This document shows positions 52,892 to 62,459 of a stretch of DNA of 64,000 nucleotides, piece by piece. Both the position numbers and the translations under genes were made by a program. Origin of the DNA: CAZHYV01 sp964537055 (GTDB taxonomy: Bacteria; Myxococcota_A; Polyangia; Palsa-1104; JAEUJZ01); the NCBI GenBank assembly GCA_964537055.1, contig CAZHYV010000001.1, positions 306,542 through 370,541 of the forward strand. Reading direction: 5' to 3'. Numbering within the stretch: the stretch's first letter is position 1; each line of letters opens with the position of its first letter. Below the pieces are notes generated by a model. It was not told where the DNA came from. It saw only the letters and a program-made list of their open reading frames with translations, and did no database searches.

Positions 52892-55420
52892 TTAGGAGGA
52901 AGAACCCTTTCGAAAAACAGAGGTACCTGCCACCAAAAGCATGCTACCCAGCAGAACCCAGACCCACAGAAGTGAAGCTGTACGTTCTGGAAGAATGCTG
53001 ACATTGGAGGATCCTCTCTGCGGGTTCATATTACAGCAGAGTGCACCTCCCTGTGCAGTTACAGTGGTTTTACAATGACCCAGGTCACACTGGTTTGCGG
53101 GACTACAGCATTCGTCTCCTTGACAATCTTCGCTTGATTGACAAGCGGCACCGCCACCCCCGCCGCTACTTCCTCCACCATTGCTACTGCCGACCCCTGG
53201 TCTTCCTTCGCATTGTCCTGTTGCGGTGTCACAGTATTGGCTACATCCACAGTGCGCATTCGAGCGGCATTGAATACATCGGTTCCCATCACATAGGGTG
53301 CCAGTAGGACAGTTGATGGTACAGGTGTTGTCGCAGGTCCCGGTGGTCAGATTACATCGGCCTCCTTGGCCACAGTGCTCATCTTTGAAGCAACCCACGC
53401 AGGAGGCAACTTGGGGTCCTCTGCGGCCATCACAGAACGGTTTGTCCGGGGTACAGCCTCTACAGGTTGCCCCACAGCGACGTTCCGATGTACAAGGTGA
53501 ACATTCGCCGCTTAAACAGTATTGGGTCTCTCCGCAGTCCATATCGGATCGGCATTCCACACAGACCCGTCCGTCCACACAAAAAGGATGATCAGTAGGG
53601 CAAGGGTCGCCGTTGGCCCCACACTTTGTATTTGCATTATTTCTAGGGACTACGCTCACGCAGCGATGGTTGACCATATCACAGGTTTCATTCTTACTTG
53701 CATCACAATCTAAGATAGAGGTGCATTCCACGCAGCTTGGAGCATCTGCTCTGTCTGTAACAGCGCACTTCATTCCCGACCGGCAACAGGAGCAGGAGTT
53801 TCCTGCGCAGGACTTGTCCTCGCTGCAGGTTTTGCAGACCGTTCCCTGGCAGGTCTGCCCTTTGGCACACTGAGAATCTTCAGTGCAGTGACACTGGTGG
53901 TCTTTGAGATCGCAGGTTTGTCCAACACGACAATCGCTATTTCTTCGGCAGGCCACACACTGAAATTCCGCACCTACGATATCACACTCCGGAGTGGATC
54001 CACTGCAGGGGGTGCACCCCCTGCCACAATGGTTCTTCTCACCACAAGGTTCGCAGATTCCAGCCTCGTTGCAAAACTCTTCTTTCTTACACCCTACTGT
54101 AAACTCAGGATTCACGGGGAAGCGAGTACATTGGCCCGAATTACAGCCGATATCTCGTCCTGTGGTGGATTGAAAAATCCATTTTGGATCGAGAAGTGTA
54201 AACCCCTGATCCTTAAGAGAAGTGCTTCCCGGGTAGATCATCTGATAAAGGGGATACGTTTGGGTAGGATCGGTGACTCCATCGCTTGGATACCCCCAGT
54301 TTTGGTAGGTTTGTAACTGAAACCCAGGGGGTACGGGGGGATCCCCCATCCGAGTCGCAACTTCGAGGGCATTGTTTCCTCCAAAACCAACGTACAGAAT
54401 TTCGATGGGGTACATGCCTTCTTTAAGGAAAGTCACAGAGTTTGTGACTCTCCACCGTTGCCCGGTTTTTGCCTTGTTGCAAAATTCACAGAAGGCTTTG
54501 TTTAGGGTAGGATCTGTACCACAAACCAAAGGGTTTCCACCGCTGCTGCTTGGAGTCGGGGGGGTGACTGATTGGCATGGTTCACCCACCGTACAAGACT
54601 CGCACCGATTGCTAGTGACACTGATAACAACATGTTCTCGGCCCTTATCCGAGATGATAAGCGCAGCTCCATCATCAGCGTAAATTCCGAAATAGATAGG
54701 AACATTGAGCATTTCTTTCTTAATGTTCAGAAATCCTCGAAATCGCATCGCAAAATTTCGGCTTAGATCGATGCCTGTAACTTCAGGAAATGCTTGTTTT
54801 AGGTAGGGGTCGGCGTACTGATTCTTTGCAACATCTCCATCATCAGCGGGATTAAAGTTACGCGTCGGAGAAAGCGTTGGAAAAGGACATCCTTTTGGAT
54901 TGGGACACAAAAGAACAGAGTTACCCGAAGTGAAATCTCCATTAGGATCGTTGCCATTAAGCGCCTGAGAAAGGTCGAAGAAAAGATTCATCTTTCCTGT
55001 CAAAATGGTATCAAACACCCCAGTATTAGGAAAATCTCCCCCCGGAAAATATTTCTTGTCCATAAAGAAATTTACATATTTAGGAAAATCAAGACCTTGG
55101 GAGACTCTGCCTGTATTGTAACGGTAGGCCGCAGTACGACCAAAGATAGGTTGCAGGGAGGGAGTCGTAATGTACTCTTCGTTTCCAAAGATCGATCCTG
55201 CATCGAAGACATACGTACCTGTTCCGTCTTTAGAAAAATTAAACTTTCCATAGTTGGCTTTTTGTGAAGTGACACAAAACCCATTTCCCTCCTGATCCAA
55301 AATGGGAGGAGCGACAGGCTCTCCTGTAATCACCACCGGACTACGTTGGTACGCAAAGGCGCTTTTCCCAATCAATGCAAAAGAGACGCTACTTAGAAGA
55401 ATAAACAATCGACGAATCAC
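52892..55420 (-). CDS. TraA-like PA14/Cys-rich repeat surface protein, copy 1
   Basis: An exported protein of about 842 residues. Start is probably GTG 55420 (GGAGG upstream); an ATG 12 bases earlier would place the ribosome binding site inside the gene. A signal peptide ending SAFA is followed by a PA14-like domain (about 35-360: IYFGIYADDGAALIISDKG, MYPIEILYVGFGGNNALEV), then about 350 residues of tandem Cys-rich repeats (C-x(5)-C-x(5,8)-C spacing, as in C.SDMDCGETQYCLSG), a Ser/Gly linker, and one membrane helix with a short basic tail. This layout fits the TraA family that mediates outer membrane exchange in myxobacteria, but the classic MYXO-CTERM motif is not seen. It is co-directional with its paralogue, whose stop abuts its start. 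Confidence 0.7.
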   Translation of the reverse strand: MIRRLFILLSSVSFALIGKSAFAYQRSPVVITGEPVAPPILDQEGNGFCVTSQKANYGKFNFSKDGTGTYVFDAGSIFGNEEYITTPSLQPIFGRTAAYRYNTGRVSQGLDFPKYVNFFMDKKYFPGGDFPNTGVFDTILTGKMNLFFDLSQALNGNDPNGDFTSGNSVLLCPNPKGCPFPTLSPTRNFNPADDGDVAKNQYADPYLKQAFPEVTGIDLSRNFAMRFRGFLNIKKEMLNVPIYFGIYADDGAALIISDKGREHVVISVTSNRCESCTVGEPCQSVTPPTPSSSGGNPLVCGTDPTLNKAFCEFCNKAKTGQRWRVTNSVTFLKEGMYPIEILYVGFGGNNALEVATRMGDPPVPPGFQLQTYQNWGYPSDGVTDPTQTYPLYQMIYPGSTSLKDQGFTLLDPKWIFQSTTGRDIGCNSGQCTRFPVNPEFTVGCKKEEFCNEAGICEPCGEKNHCGRGCTPCSGSTPECDIVGAEFQCVACRRNSDCRVGQTCDLKDHQCHCTEDSQCAKGQTCQGTVCKTCSEDKSCAGNSCSCCRSGMKCAVTDRADAPSCVECTSILDCDASKNETCDMVNHRCVSVVPRNNANTKCGANGDPCPTDHPFCVDGRVCVECRSDMDCGETQYCLSGECSPCTSERRCGATCRGCTPDKPFCDGRRGPQVASCVGCFKDEHCGQGGRCNLTTGTCDNTCTINCPTGTLCDGNRCIQCRSNAHCGCSQYCDTATGQCEGRPGVGSSNGGGSSGGGGGAACQSSEDCQGDECCSPANQCDLGHCKTTVTAQGGALCCNMNPQRGSSNVSILPERTASLLWVWVLLGSMLLVAGTSVFRKGSSS

Positions 55421-55432
55421 GGAGGCCTCCAT

Positions 55433-58174
55433 TTATTTTGTTTCCTCGGTGCGAGAAGGAGGAACATCAAACTTGTTTGCTTTTTTCAGAAAGCGTCTTC
55501 GAACAAGCACAAGTACTAGGATCACTGTACCTAAGAACCATCCAGCCCAAAGAATCTTTTTCCAGAGAGAATCAGGCTGCGTTACCAAATAAGTAGAAGC
55601 AGCACTTTGAGAATTTTCTGTGCTACAGTGAAACGATCCCCCTTGCACATGAACACCCATGGGGCAAAATCCCAATCCACATTGATGTGTATCTACCGAG
55701 CAACATTCATCTGCCAGGCAATCTGATGAATCCTGACAGCCCCCAACACAAGAATTTGTGGCCAAATCGCAAGACTGTCCGCATCCACATTGGGCGCTAG
55801 AGACGCACTGAACACAGCGGTCCCCCTGGCAAACCTGCCCATTGGGACAGCTGATGCTGCAGGAATTTTGACAGAGGTGAGTATTTGGGTCGCAGGTTCC
55901 TCCTTTACCACATTGTTCATCCTTAAAACATCCTACGCAGGATGCGGTCTTGCCATCCCCTTGGGAAGAACAGAAAGGCGCATCCTTGGTACAGCTGCGA
56001 CAAGCAGCACCACATTTTTTATCGGTGGTACAGGCGGCACACCGACCGTTTAAACAATACTCGGCGGAACCACAGTCAGAGTCGGCCCGGCAGACCACAC
56101 AGACTTGCCCATTAAGGCAGTAGGGGCGGTCATTAGGGCAGGCCTTACAAGCTTCCCCGCAAGCTTTGTCCGTGTTGCACGAAGGTGGTTTCTCAACACA
56201 GCGATGATTTACGGTATCGCAGAAGGGTTTGTCCTGTGAATTTGGATTTGAGCTGCAATCTTTATCTAGCTGGCACTCGACGCAGGAAAACAGATCGGGC
56301 TTGCTTGCATCAAGTGCTACGCATTTGTTCGCAGTCCCCGAGCAACAGCCGCAGGAATTTCCTCCACAAGAGAGATTGGTATTGCATGGTTCACAGCGGT
56401 TATTCTTACATGAGGTGCCACGACCACACTGGTTATCGTTTGTGCAGATGCACTGACCGTTCTGGCAGGTTTTTCCCATACTGCAGTCTGAATTCTGTCC
56501 ACACTCAGCGCATTGGAGTTTGTTATTTACAGGAAAACAGCCCTTGTTGCCTTTGCAAACTTCACAGGTCTCGCCACAAGCATCTTTCGTTGCACAAGGT
56601 TGGCATAGCCCCGCATTGTTGCATTGCGTGCCTGCTTTGCATCCCAAGGTTCCATCTTGAAAACTAGGAAAATGAAACCGAGGATCATTACATTGGCTGA
56701 TATCCTGGATGCTACATTGTCCATGGATTTGGCAATCAAGGGGTTCGCCTTCTGGCGTTTGAAACAACATGCTTGAGTCGAGAAGCTTAAAGTTTTGGCT
56801 TGATAGGGGAATCGAATGCGCATTAAAGTACGTACTTGCCAGGGGCACCCCATACTCAAGCGGAAAGCCCCAGCTGTCGTGGATATCATTAAACGATTCT
56901 CCTGCTTCCAAGACCCTGTAGGAAACTTCTAAGGCGGCATTTCCAGTATATTGGACATGAAGAATTTCAATGGGATAAAGTCCAGGTTTTGTAAAGAGTA
57001 CATGGTTGGTAATCCGCCAACGCATTCCTGTTTTGCTTAGATCGCAGGGTTGACACCAACGAAGATTAGCACAGGTATTGGTGCTCAGATCACACTTCCC
57101 AAATCCTAAAGGACCGCAATCGCTGTCAAAGGTACATCTGTTGATGACACAGGTTTTGGCAACAGGGTCACATTTTCCGGAGCCTGCAGGACCGCAATCG
57201 CTATCTAGGGTACATTGGTTCGGCCTACAGCTATGGATAGATAAATCACAAGTACCTATCGGGCTACACTCGCTATTTGAAAAACAAACCTTTACGTTTT
57301 TGCAGATCTGCTTTTTTGAACCACCCGTTGGATTATCTGATAAACAGGCAGCTCCCTCTTTATCGCAGGGTTCACAACGGTTTCCTGCTGCGCTTGCAAT
57401 GATATATTGCTTACGGTTTTTGTCATAGATGGACATCGAGAGTGCATCATCGCCATAAAATCCAAACACGACCTGTTTGTTTACCCATTCAGGAGGAACA
57501 TTTAAAAAGGCACGGAATCGTACGGCTGTGTCTCGGACAATGTCGGTATTTCTAGTTTCTGGATATGTCCTCATCCAATACAAATCTCTGTAGCGGTTCT
57601 GCGGCACATTTGCATCTGGATCGAAGTTCTTGCCGTTTGCTCCTAGCTGAACAGGAAAGAATTGGCCTTTGTTCGTGTTCCCAAATTCAACCGTACTAAA
57701 ATCACCATTTTTGTCGAGTGGGTTTGAATCGATAGAAAAATCCAAAGTTTGTACAAAGTACTGCCCGTTCACAAAAAGCTGACGAGGATACTTCTCGTTT
57801 CTGATCGTACTTCCTGCTTGGGCAGGGAAGAAGCCCCCATCAAAAAAGCAGTTAAGAAACCTAGGCATGTACGTACCTTGTTCGGGGACATTTTGGTTGT
57901 AGCAGGCCCTAGGGACCGTCGAGGATTCACTACCGAATACGTTGCCGGCATCATACTCACGGTTTCCGTAGCCATCTGCGTTGATAGACAGATACTTGGC
58001 CTGCCGAGAACTCCCACAGAACCCTGTTCCTTTTTTATCAGCAATGTAAGGTCCTGCGGGATCTCCCGTGATGACCTGTGGAGGAATCGAATACCCATGA
58101 ACCCGTAGAGGAATCACAACAAGAAGGCCTGCAAGAAGAAAGCCGTATAAAGAAAGAAGTGTTAAGCGGCGCAA
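55433..58174 (-). CDS. TraA-like PA14/Cys-rich repeat surface protein, copy 2
   Basis: A paralogue of the protein at 52892-55420, about 913 residues. Start is probably TTG 58174 with GGAGG upstream; the open frame begins at TTG 58186. Same order: signal peptide, PA14-like domain (VFGFYGDDALSMSIYDKN ... LYPIEILHVQYTGNAALEV), tandem Cys-rich repeats, one membrane helix, then a longer basic tail (RRRFLKK and about 15 more residues). Here the PA14-like domain contains an extra insert of three Cys-rich repeats (RCTFDSDCGPLGFGKCD and related) where copy 1 has a short linker. The stop codon directly precedes the start region of copy 1 (TAAATG), so the two genes form one operon. Confidence 0.7.
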   Translation of the reverse strand: MRRLTLLSLYGFLLAGLLVVIPLRVHGYSIPPQVITGDPAGPYIADKKGTGFCGSSRQAKYLSINADGYGNREYDAGNVFGSESSTVPRACYNQNVPEQGTYMPRFLNCFFDGGFFPAQAGSTIRNEKYPRQLFVNGQYFVQTLDFSIDSNPLDKNGDFSTVEFGNTNKGQFFPVQLGANGKNFDPDANVPQNRYRDLYWMRTYPETRNTDIVRDTAVRFRAFLNVPPEWVNKQVVFGFYGDDALSMSIYDKNRKQYIIASAAGNRCEPCDKEGAACLSDNPTGGSKKQICKNVKVCFSNSECSPIGTCDLSIHSCRPNQCTLDSDCGPAGSGKCDPVAKTCVINRCTFDSDCGPLGFGKCDLSTNTCANLRWCQPCDLSKTGMRWRITNHVLFTKPGLYPIEILHVQYTGNAALEVSYRVLEAGESFNDIHDSWGFPLEYGVPLASTYFNAHSIPLSSQNFKLLDSSMLFQTPEGEPLDCQIHGQCSIQDISQCNDPRFHFPSFQDGTLGCKAGTQCNNAGLCQPCATKDACGETCEVCKGNKGCFPVNNKLQCAECGQNSDCSMGKTCQNGQCICTNDNQCGRGTSCKNNRCEPCNTNLSCGGNSCGCCSGTANKCVALDASKPDLFSCVECQLDKDCSSNPNSQDKPFCDTVNHRCVEKPPSCNTDKACGEACKACPNDRPYCLNGQVCVVCRADSDCGSAEYCLNGRCAACTTDKKCGAACRSCTKDAPFCSSQGDGKTASCVGCFKDEQCGKGGTCDPNTHLCQNSCSISCPNGQVCQGDRCVQCVSSAQCGCGQSCDLATNSCVGGCQDSSDCLADECCSVDTHQCGLGFCPMGVHVQGGSFHCSTENSQSAASTYLVTQPDSLWKKILWAGWFLGTVILVLVLVRRRFLKKANKFDVPPSRTEETK

Positions 58175-58229
58175 GGATACCTCCAAGCAAGCATCATACC
58201 ATGATAGCCCATGGGAATAAAAGGGATTT

Positions 58230-58345
58230 TTTGGGGACGGAAGCGGGGGGCGGGTTAACCGGCGGGATTCGTAAGGCGAAGGCTATAGTGGGGGGGGGAA
58301 GGGGCCAGGGTTAGGCTGGGTGGGAGTCTGGGGAGCTCGTGATGC
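58230..58345. other. G-rich intergenic tract, possible G-quadruplex
   Basis: Within the 195 bases between the divergent TraA-like and WD40 genes, the plus strand has many G-runs: runs of four and six to seven near 58233-58255, then a run of about nine G (58290s), GGGG, GGG, GGG, GGG and GGGG up to 58333. The spacing (two to seven bases) would permit a quadruplex in DNA or in a plus-strand RNA. It is the only such tract in the window. Function not known. Confidence 0.5.
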
Positions 58346-58380
58346 TTGGCAGAGGTAGGACTTGATGGTACAATGATATT

Positions 58381-60435
58381 ATGAAGAAGGTTTATGGAGT
58401 GGTTTTTTTATTGTTTGGGGCTTTTGCTTGTAACTCTCCTAAGATAGTTAACGCAACGTCCACAGTATTTTTTCAGCAGGATGGGTCCCTCCTGGTTATT
58501 ACTCCTTCGGGTCAGGTGAATCGGTGGAATGCTCAAGGGAGCAGCAGTCAAAACGTAGCTACCAAGGCCGATCAGGTCTACTTTACCCAAATCCTCTCCG
58601 ATCAAAAGCATATCGGCGTGGTTGAAGAAGAACGGAGTCGCCTCATTGATATAGAATTGAAAGAACAAACTCGCACCTTCCCCCGTGGGGGAAAAGATAT
58701 GAGAGGCCTAACCCTTCTTTCTAACGGACATCTATTGTTAATGAACCGTCAGGGATTTTTAGAAGAGTGGCAGGAGGACAAAAAAGTTCGTGAGCTTACC
58801 TTATCCTGGGATCGAGAACAACCTCAAGTAATGCTGGGAGTTTTTTCACCCGATGGACGCCTTCTTGTGACGGTAACCGAAGGAGACAGTGTGGCTCGTG
58901 TATGGGACTATAAGACAGGGGCTTTGGTGGTAGCGCTTACTGGGGTGGTGAGCCACAAAGGATCTGTTCAAACCGCAGCTTTTTCTATGGATGGAAAATC
59001 TATTCTTACGGGAGGGGTGGATGGGCAAGTATTCCTTTGGGTTTTGGGCGGGCGGGATGCGTATACGCCATTTCCTCTTTTGCTAGGAGCTTTTCCAGGC
59101 GTAGCAGTGACAAGCCTTGCACTTGCAGTAGATCAGCGAACCGCTGTGATCGGGGATAGCCAAGGAGCTGTACGCATCCTGAAGGCACAGACGTATGAGT
59201 ATCGTGGAGGAAAGTACCAACGCTGGGCAATGTGGAAGAGTCTCTATATCCATCAAGGCAATGTAGAATCGGTACACATTTCTTGGGATGGAGCCAGGGT
59301 TGCAAGCGTAGGAGGGGATCGTATTGTGCGGGTCCATGAAAATAAGCCTGATGCAGTGACTTCCTGGCCGCTCAATCCAAAGAGAATTGCATTTTCTAGC
59401 GATGGCGAGCGTTTTCTTACCGTGAACTCTTCGGATCCTTCTGTAGTTCAAGTTTGGAGCACAGAAGCGCTGAAGCAAAATTTACCGTTGGCATCTAATG
59501 CGATTATTACCATTACTGGAAAAACTACTCCTTATTATGTAGCAAAGTTTTCTCCCGACGGTACCAAGATCATGGGGGCAGGAATCCAGTATCCAAATCG
59601 GATCGATCCTCGGATCGGGAAGGTGGAGATATGGAGTATCGTCAATCCTCGGATACCTAGCCTCCTTGGGAACGCAGACGATTTTATTAACTCTCCCCAA
59701 GGACCAGAGTTCTTTGGAAACCAGTTTTTGGCTACAGGGTTATTTACCTCGGCCAATGGTGGATGTAAGCAGATCACGCTGTGGGATTTATCCTCCTTTG
59801 AGGCTCCTTCCAATTTTAAAAAGCTTTATCAATTTCCCTGCGTGACTGATACATCTTCGTTACAGTTTGCTATTTTCTCACCGGATGGAACATTGATGTT
59901 TCCCCCCAATCCAGCCCTAAACGAGATTCTTATGTGGGATGTATCTGGGGTTGCAAACAAGGCGATTTCTCTATTGGGAGCATTCCCTAACGAGCGAACT
60001 CCGTATGGAATTACGATAGCTCAATTCTCCTCGGACCAAAACCATTTGTACACTGTAACAGGGGCTGGTACGGTCCAAGATTGGGACATCCGGGATAAGA
60101 AAAGTCCAACTTTAAGCACGGAGTGGCTGACTACCCAAGAGTCAGCGTCTCTTGTTTCTTCTGATTTGCGAGCCGCCATCTTTTCCTCAGGCGCCGGACG
60201 GATGATGCTTGATAGAAAAAAGCAGCACATCACCATATTTGACATGGCTGGGCAAAGACCCTTGTTTCAATTTCTTCCCGACCAAACGGAAGAGGTAAAA
60301 GAGGCTGTAATGTCTTTAGATGGACGATACGTCCTTGCTACGGTGATGTTAGACGGAGGTCCTACCCCGGAAACACATTTGTTTTTGTGGCAAGTTCCAA
60401 CGATGAAAGAACTATTTCAGCTATCTGTGGAATAA
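58381..60435 (+). CDS. WD40 repeat lipoprotein, copy 1
   Basis: A 684-residue product: signal ending GAFAC (Cys17) as lipobox, then repeats of the WD40 type such as AFSMDGKSILTGGVDGQVFLW, VHISWDGARVASVGGDRIVRV, KFSPDGTKIMGAGIQYP and IFSPDGTLMFPPNPALNEILMWD. The length suits two seven-blade propellers. It is paralogous to the next gene. No Shine-Dalgarno is visible before the ATG. WD40 propellers serve as interaction scaffolds; as an exported lipoprotein, it would act at the cell envelope or surface. Partner unknown. Confidence 0.85.
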   Translation: MKKVYGVVFLLFGAFACNSPKIVNATSTVFFQQDGSLLVITPSGQVNRWNAQGSSSQNVATKADQVYFTQILSDQKHIGVVEEERSRLIDIELKEQTRTFPRGGKDMRGLTLLSNGHLLLMNRQGFLEEWQEDKKVRELTLSWDREQPQVMLGVFSPDGRLLVTVTEGDSVARVWDYKTGALVVALTGVVSHKGSVQTAAFSMDGKSILTGGVDGQVFLWVLGGRDAYTPFPLLLGAFPGVAVTSLALAVDQRTAVIGDSQGAVRILKAQTYEYRGGKYQRWAMWKSLYIHQGNVESVHISWDGARVASVGGDRIVRVHENKPDAVTSWPLNPKRIAFSSDGERFLTVNSSDPSVVQVWSTEALKQNLPLASNAIITITGKTTPYYVAKFSPDGTKIMGAGIQYPNRIDPRIGKVEIWSIVNPRIPSLLGNADDFINSPQGPEFFGNQFLATGLFTSANGGCKQITLWDLSSFEAPSNFKKLYQFPCVTDTSSLQFAIFSPDGTLMFPPNPALNEILMWDVSGVANKAISLLGAFPNERTPYGITIAQFSSDQNHLYTVTGAGTVQDWDIRDKKSPTLSTEWLTTQESASLVSSDLRAAIFSSGAGRMMLDRKKQHITIFDMAGQRPLFQFLPDQTEEVKEAVMSLDGRYVLATVMLDGGPTPETHLFLWQVPTMKELFQLSVE

Positions 60436-60501
60436 AGATCTTTAGGAACACGGTGTAAGAACGCTGTTTTCTTACCTATCCCTTTGTGATATCCTAAGTT
60501 T

Positions 60502-62442
60502 ATGAGATTCTCTGTTCTGCTGTTGGGGTTTACCCTTAGTTTGGGATTTGCGTGCGGAAGTGGGGAAGGCCGCGGGAAAAGACAAGTCCTGCTCCTACCT
60601 AATCTAGCCATCGTTACCTCGAATGGGCAGGGGCAAATTCATAGATATATTCCTGATGGTTCTCGGTCAAAGCCTTTATTTTCGGCAAAAGAGGATGCAC
60701 TGATTCAGCCTCTTCCGGATGGGAAGGGATATTTGGTAGTGGAAAGTACTCATGCCACACTAGTGAGTGGAATCGAAGAATTTCCTCCAATGACGCTTCC
60801 CTTTGAGGAGCATAAAATCGTAGGGGCGGTTCTTCCAGCGCCAAATATCATCCTCACAATTGATGACAAGGGAACGATAGATATGTGGCAGGCAGAGAAA
60901 AAGGTAGAGGGGCGCTCGGTGGCTTTGCAACAACCCCAGGATTCTTTACCAATCGCTAAAGGATCGTTCTCACAGGATGGAATGTACGTCCTGACGCATT
61001 ATCAGGGCGATAGTAACCCTTCTGTGTGGGAGACAAAGACGGGGAAACTTCGCTACACGCTTTCAGAATTTAGCGATGAAATCTCTTCATTTACCTTTTC
61101 TCGCGATGGGAAATCGTGGTTGATCGGGTCCCTGGGGGGACAAGTGCTGTGGGGCCAGAATTTAGGAATTTACGTGCGCATAGGAGAACCTTTGAGAGAA
61201 CAGAATCAGGGTGCCCATAGTGTTGCGATTTCTCCCTCGGGCAACTCCATCGCAACAGGGGATGGTGAAGGAAACGTTCGGATCTATACGCTTTACCCCA
61301 ACGCAAGGTATGCTGAAGGAAAGCTTCAGCAAAACATCAAAGCACACGAGGGGAAGGTGACGTCCGTATCCTTCTCCGATGACGGAAATTCACTCGTTTC
61401 AACTGGTGACGACAAAATGGTTCGCGTCTACTCACTTCAGTTTGGCACCTCTACTGATCTTGATTTGCGAGCCACCCTTCCTGCTGAGCGGATCTTGAAA
61501 AAGGGTTCACTTTCGAAAGAAGGGACGTGGCTTGTAACAACCGCCATGGATCAAACCATCCGAATTTTTTCTGAACGGGCGGTTGTTCCAAACCCGGCAA
61601 GCGAATTCGGGCAGGAGGTCGCAAATGAAGGGTTAGGGGCGGTTGCTTTTTTTAATAACGATCGTTATGTGATAAGCGGCCATGGGAGTGGCAAACTACG
61701 AATTTGGGAGGCTTTTCCCCTTGGAGGTCAAACCCCTGTCAAAAAGCCAACTCTCCAAAATACGTTGATCGGCCACGTGGGAAAGGTTAATTCGCTTACG
61801 ACATCTCCTGATGGGAATATCATCCTTACCGCAAGCGATGATCAGACGGCCAAACTTTGGCAAACGGTTCCTCCCTATGGGCAACTAAGCACCTTGAGTG
61901 GGCATACGAGTGCCGTAACTTCGGCAATCTTTTCTGCGGATGGGGCTTGGGTCGTCACGACAAGCAGCGACCGGACGGCCAAACTTTGGAATGTGCTGGA
62001 CCCCAAAAATCCTCAGCTGCTCGCCAGCATCAGTGGGCATCGATCCCAGGTCAATGCAGCGGCTTTTTCTCCAAATAAACAAACGTTGGTAACCGGAGGC
62101 GAGGATGGTCTTGTGAATGTATGGGATCTTTCCGACCTTACTAAGCCCACGTTGCGGGTCTCGTTTAGAGCACATATGAAGGAGAAAACAGTCTTTGCAG
62201 TTCGGTCAGTAGCCATCTCAAAGGATGGTACTTTTCTTCTCACTGGGGGCGCAGAGGGACAGACAAAGATATTCGATCTGGAGACCCAAAGGTACCTTGC
62301 AAACCCAACTGGAAACTCGTACAGCGCAGATGCAATCCTGTTGCCTTCGGTTGGAGGTAGGTATGCGGTCATCCAGGGAGATATTTTATTCTTTCGCCAA
62401 TTTCCCTTTTATGCAAAGACGGCAGAATTTTCGATCGAATAA
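60502..62442 (+). CDS. WD40 repeat lipoprotein, copy 2
   Basis: A 646-residue paralogue of the gene at 58381, starting 66 bases after its stop. Lipobox LGFAC (Cys18). The WD40 repeats are more canonical here: GHVGKVNSLTTSPDGNIILTASDDQTAKLWQ, GHTSAVTSAIFSADGAWVVTTSSDRTAKLWN, GHRSQVNAAAFSPNKQTLVTGGEDGLVNVWD, with the GH...WD/WN spacing. Tandem placement indicates local duplication and probably co-transcription with copy 1. Function unknown; scaffold at the envelope is inference. Confidence 0.87.
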   Translation: MRFSVLLLGFTLSLGFACGSGEGRGKRQVLLLPNLAIVTSNGQGQIHRYIPDGSRSKPLFSAKEDALIQPLPDGKGYLVVESTHATLVSGIEEFPPMTLPFEEHKIVGAVLPAPNIILTIDDKGTIDMWQAEKKVEGRSVALQQPQDSLPIAKGSFSQDGMYVLTHYQGDSNPSVWETKTGKLRYTLSEFSDEISSFTFSRDGKSWLIGSLGGQVLWGQNLGIYVRIGEPLREQNQGAHSVAISPSGNSIATGDGEGNVRIYTLYPNARYAEGKLQQNIKAHEGKVTSVSFSDDGNSLVSTGDDKMVRVYSLQFGTSTDLDLRATLPAERILKKGSLSKEGTWLVTTAMDQTIRIFSERAVVPNPASEFGQEVANEGLGAVAFFNNDRYVISGHGSGKLRIWEAFPLGGQTPVKKPTLQNTLIGHVGKVNSLTTSPDGNIILTASDDQTAKLWQTVPPYGQLSTLSGHTSAVTSAIFSADGAWVVTTSSDRTAKLWNVLDPKNPQLLASISGHRSQVNAAAFSPNKQTLVTGGEDGLVNVWDLSDLTKPTLRVSFRAHMKEKTVFAVRSVAISKDGTFLLTGGAEGQTKIFDLETQRYLANPTGNSYSADAILLPSVGGRYAVIQGDILFFRQFPFYAKTAEFSIE

Positions 62443-62459
62443 GGGATGGACGCATCATG

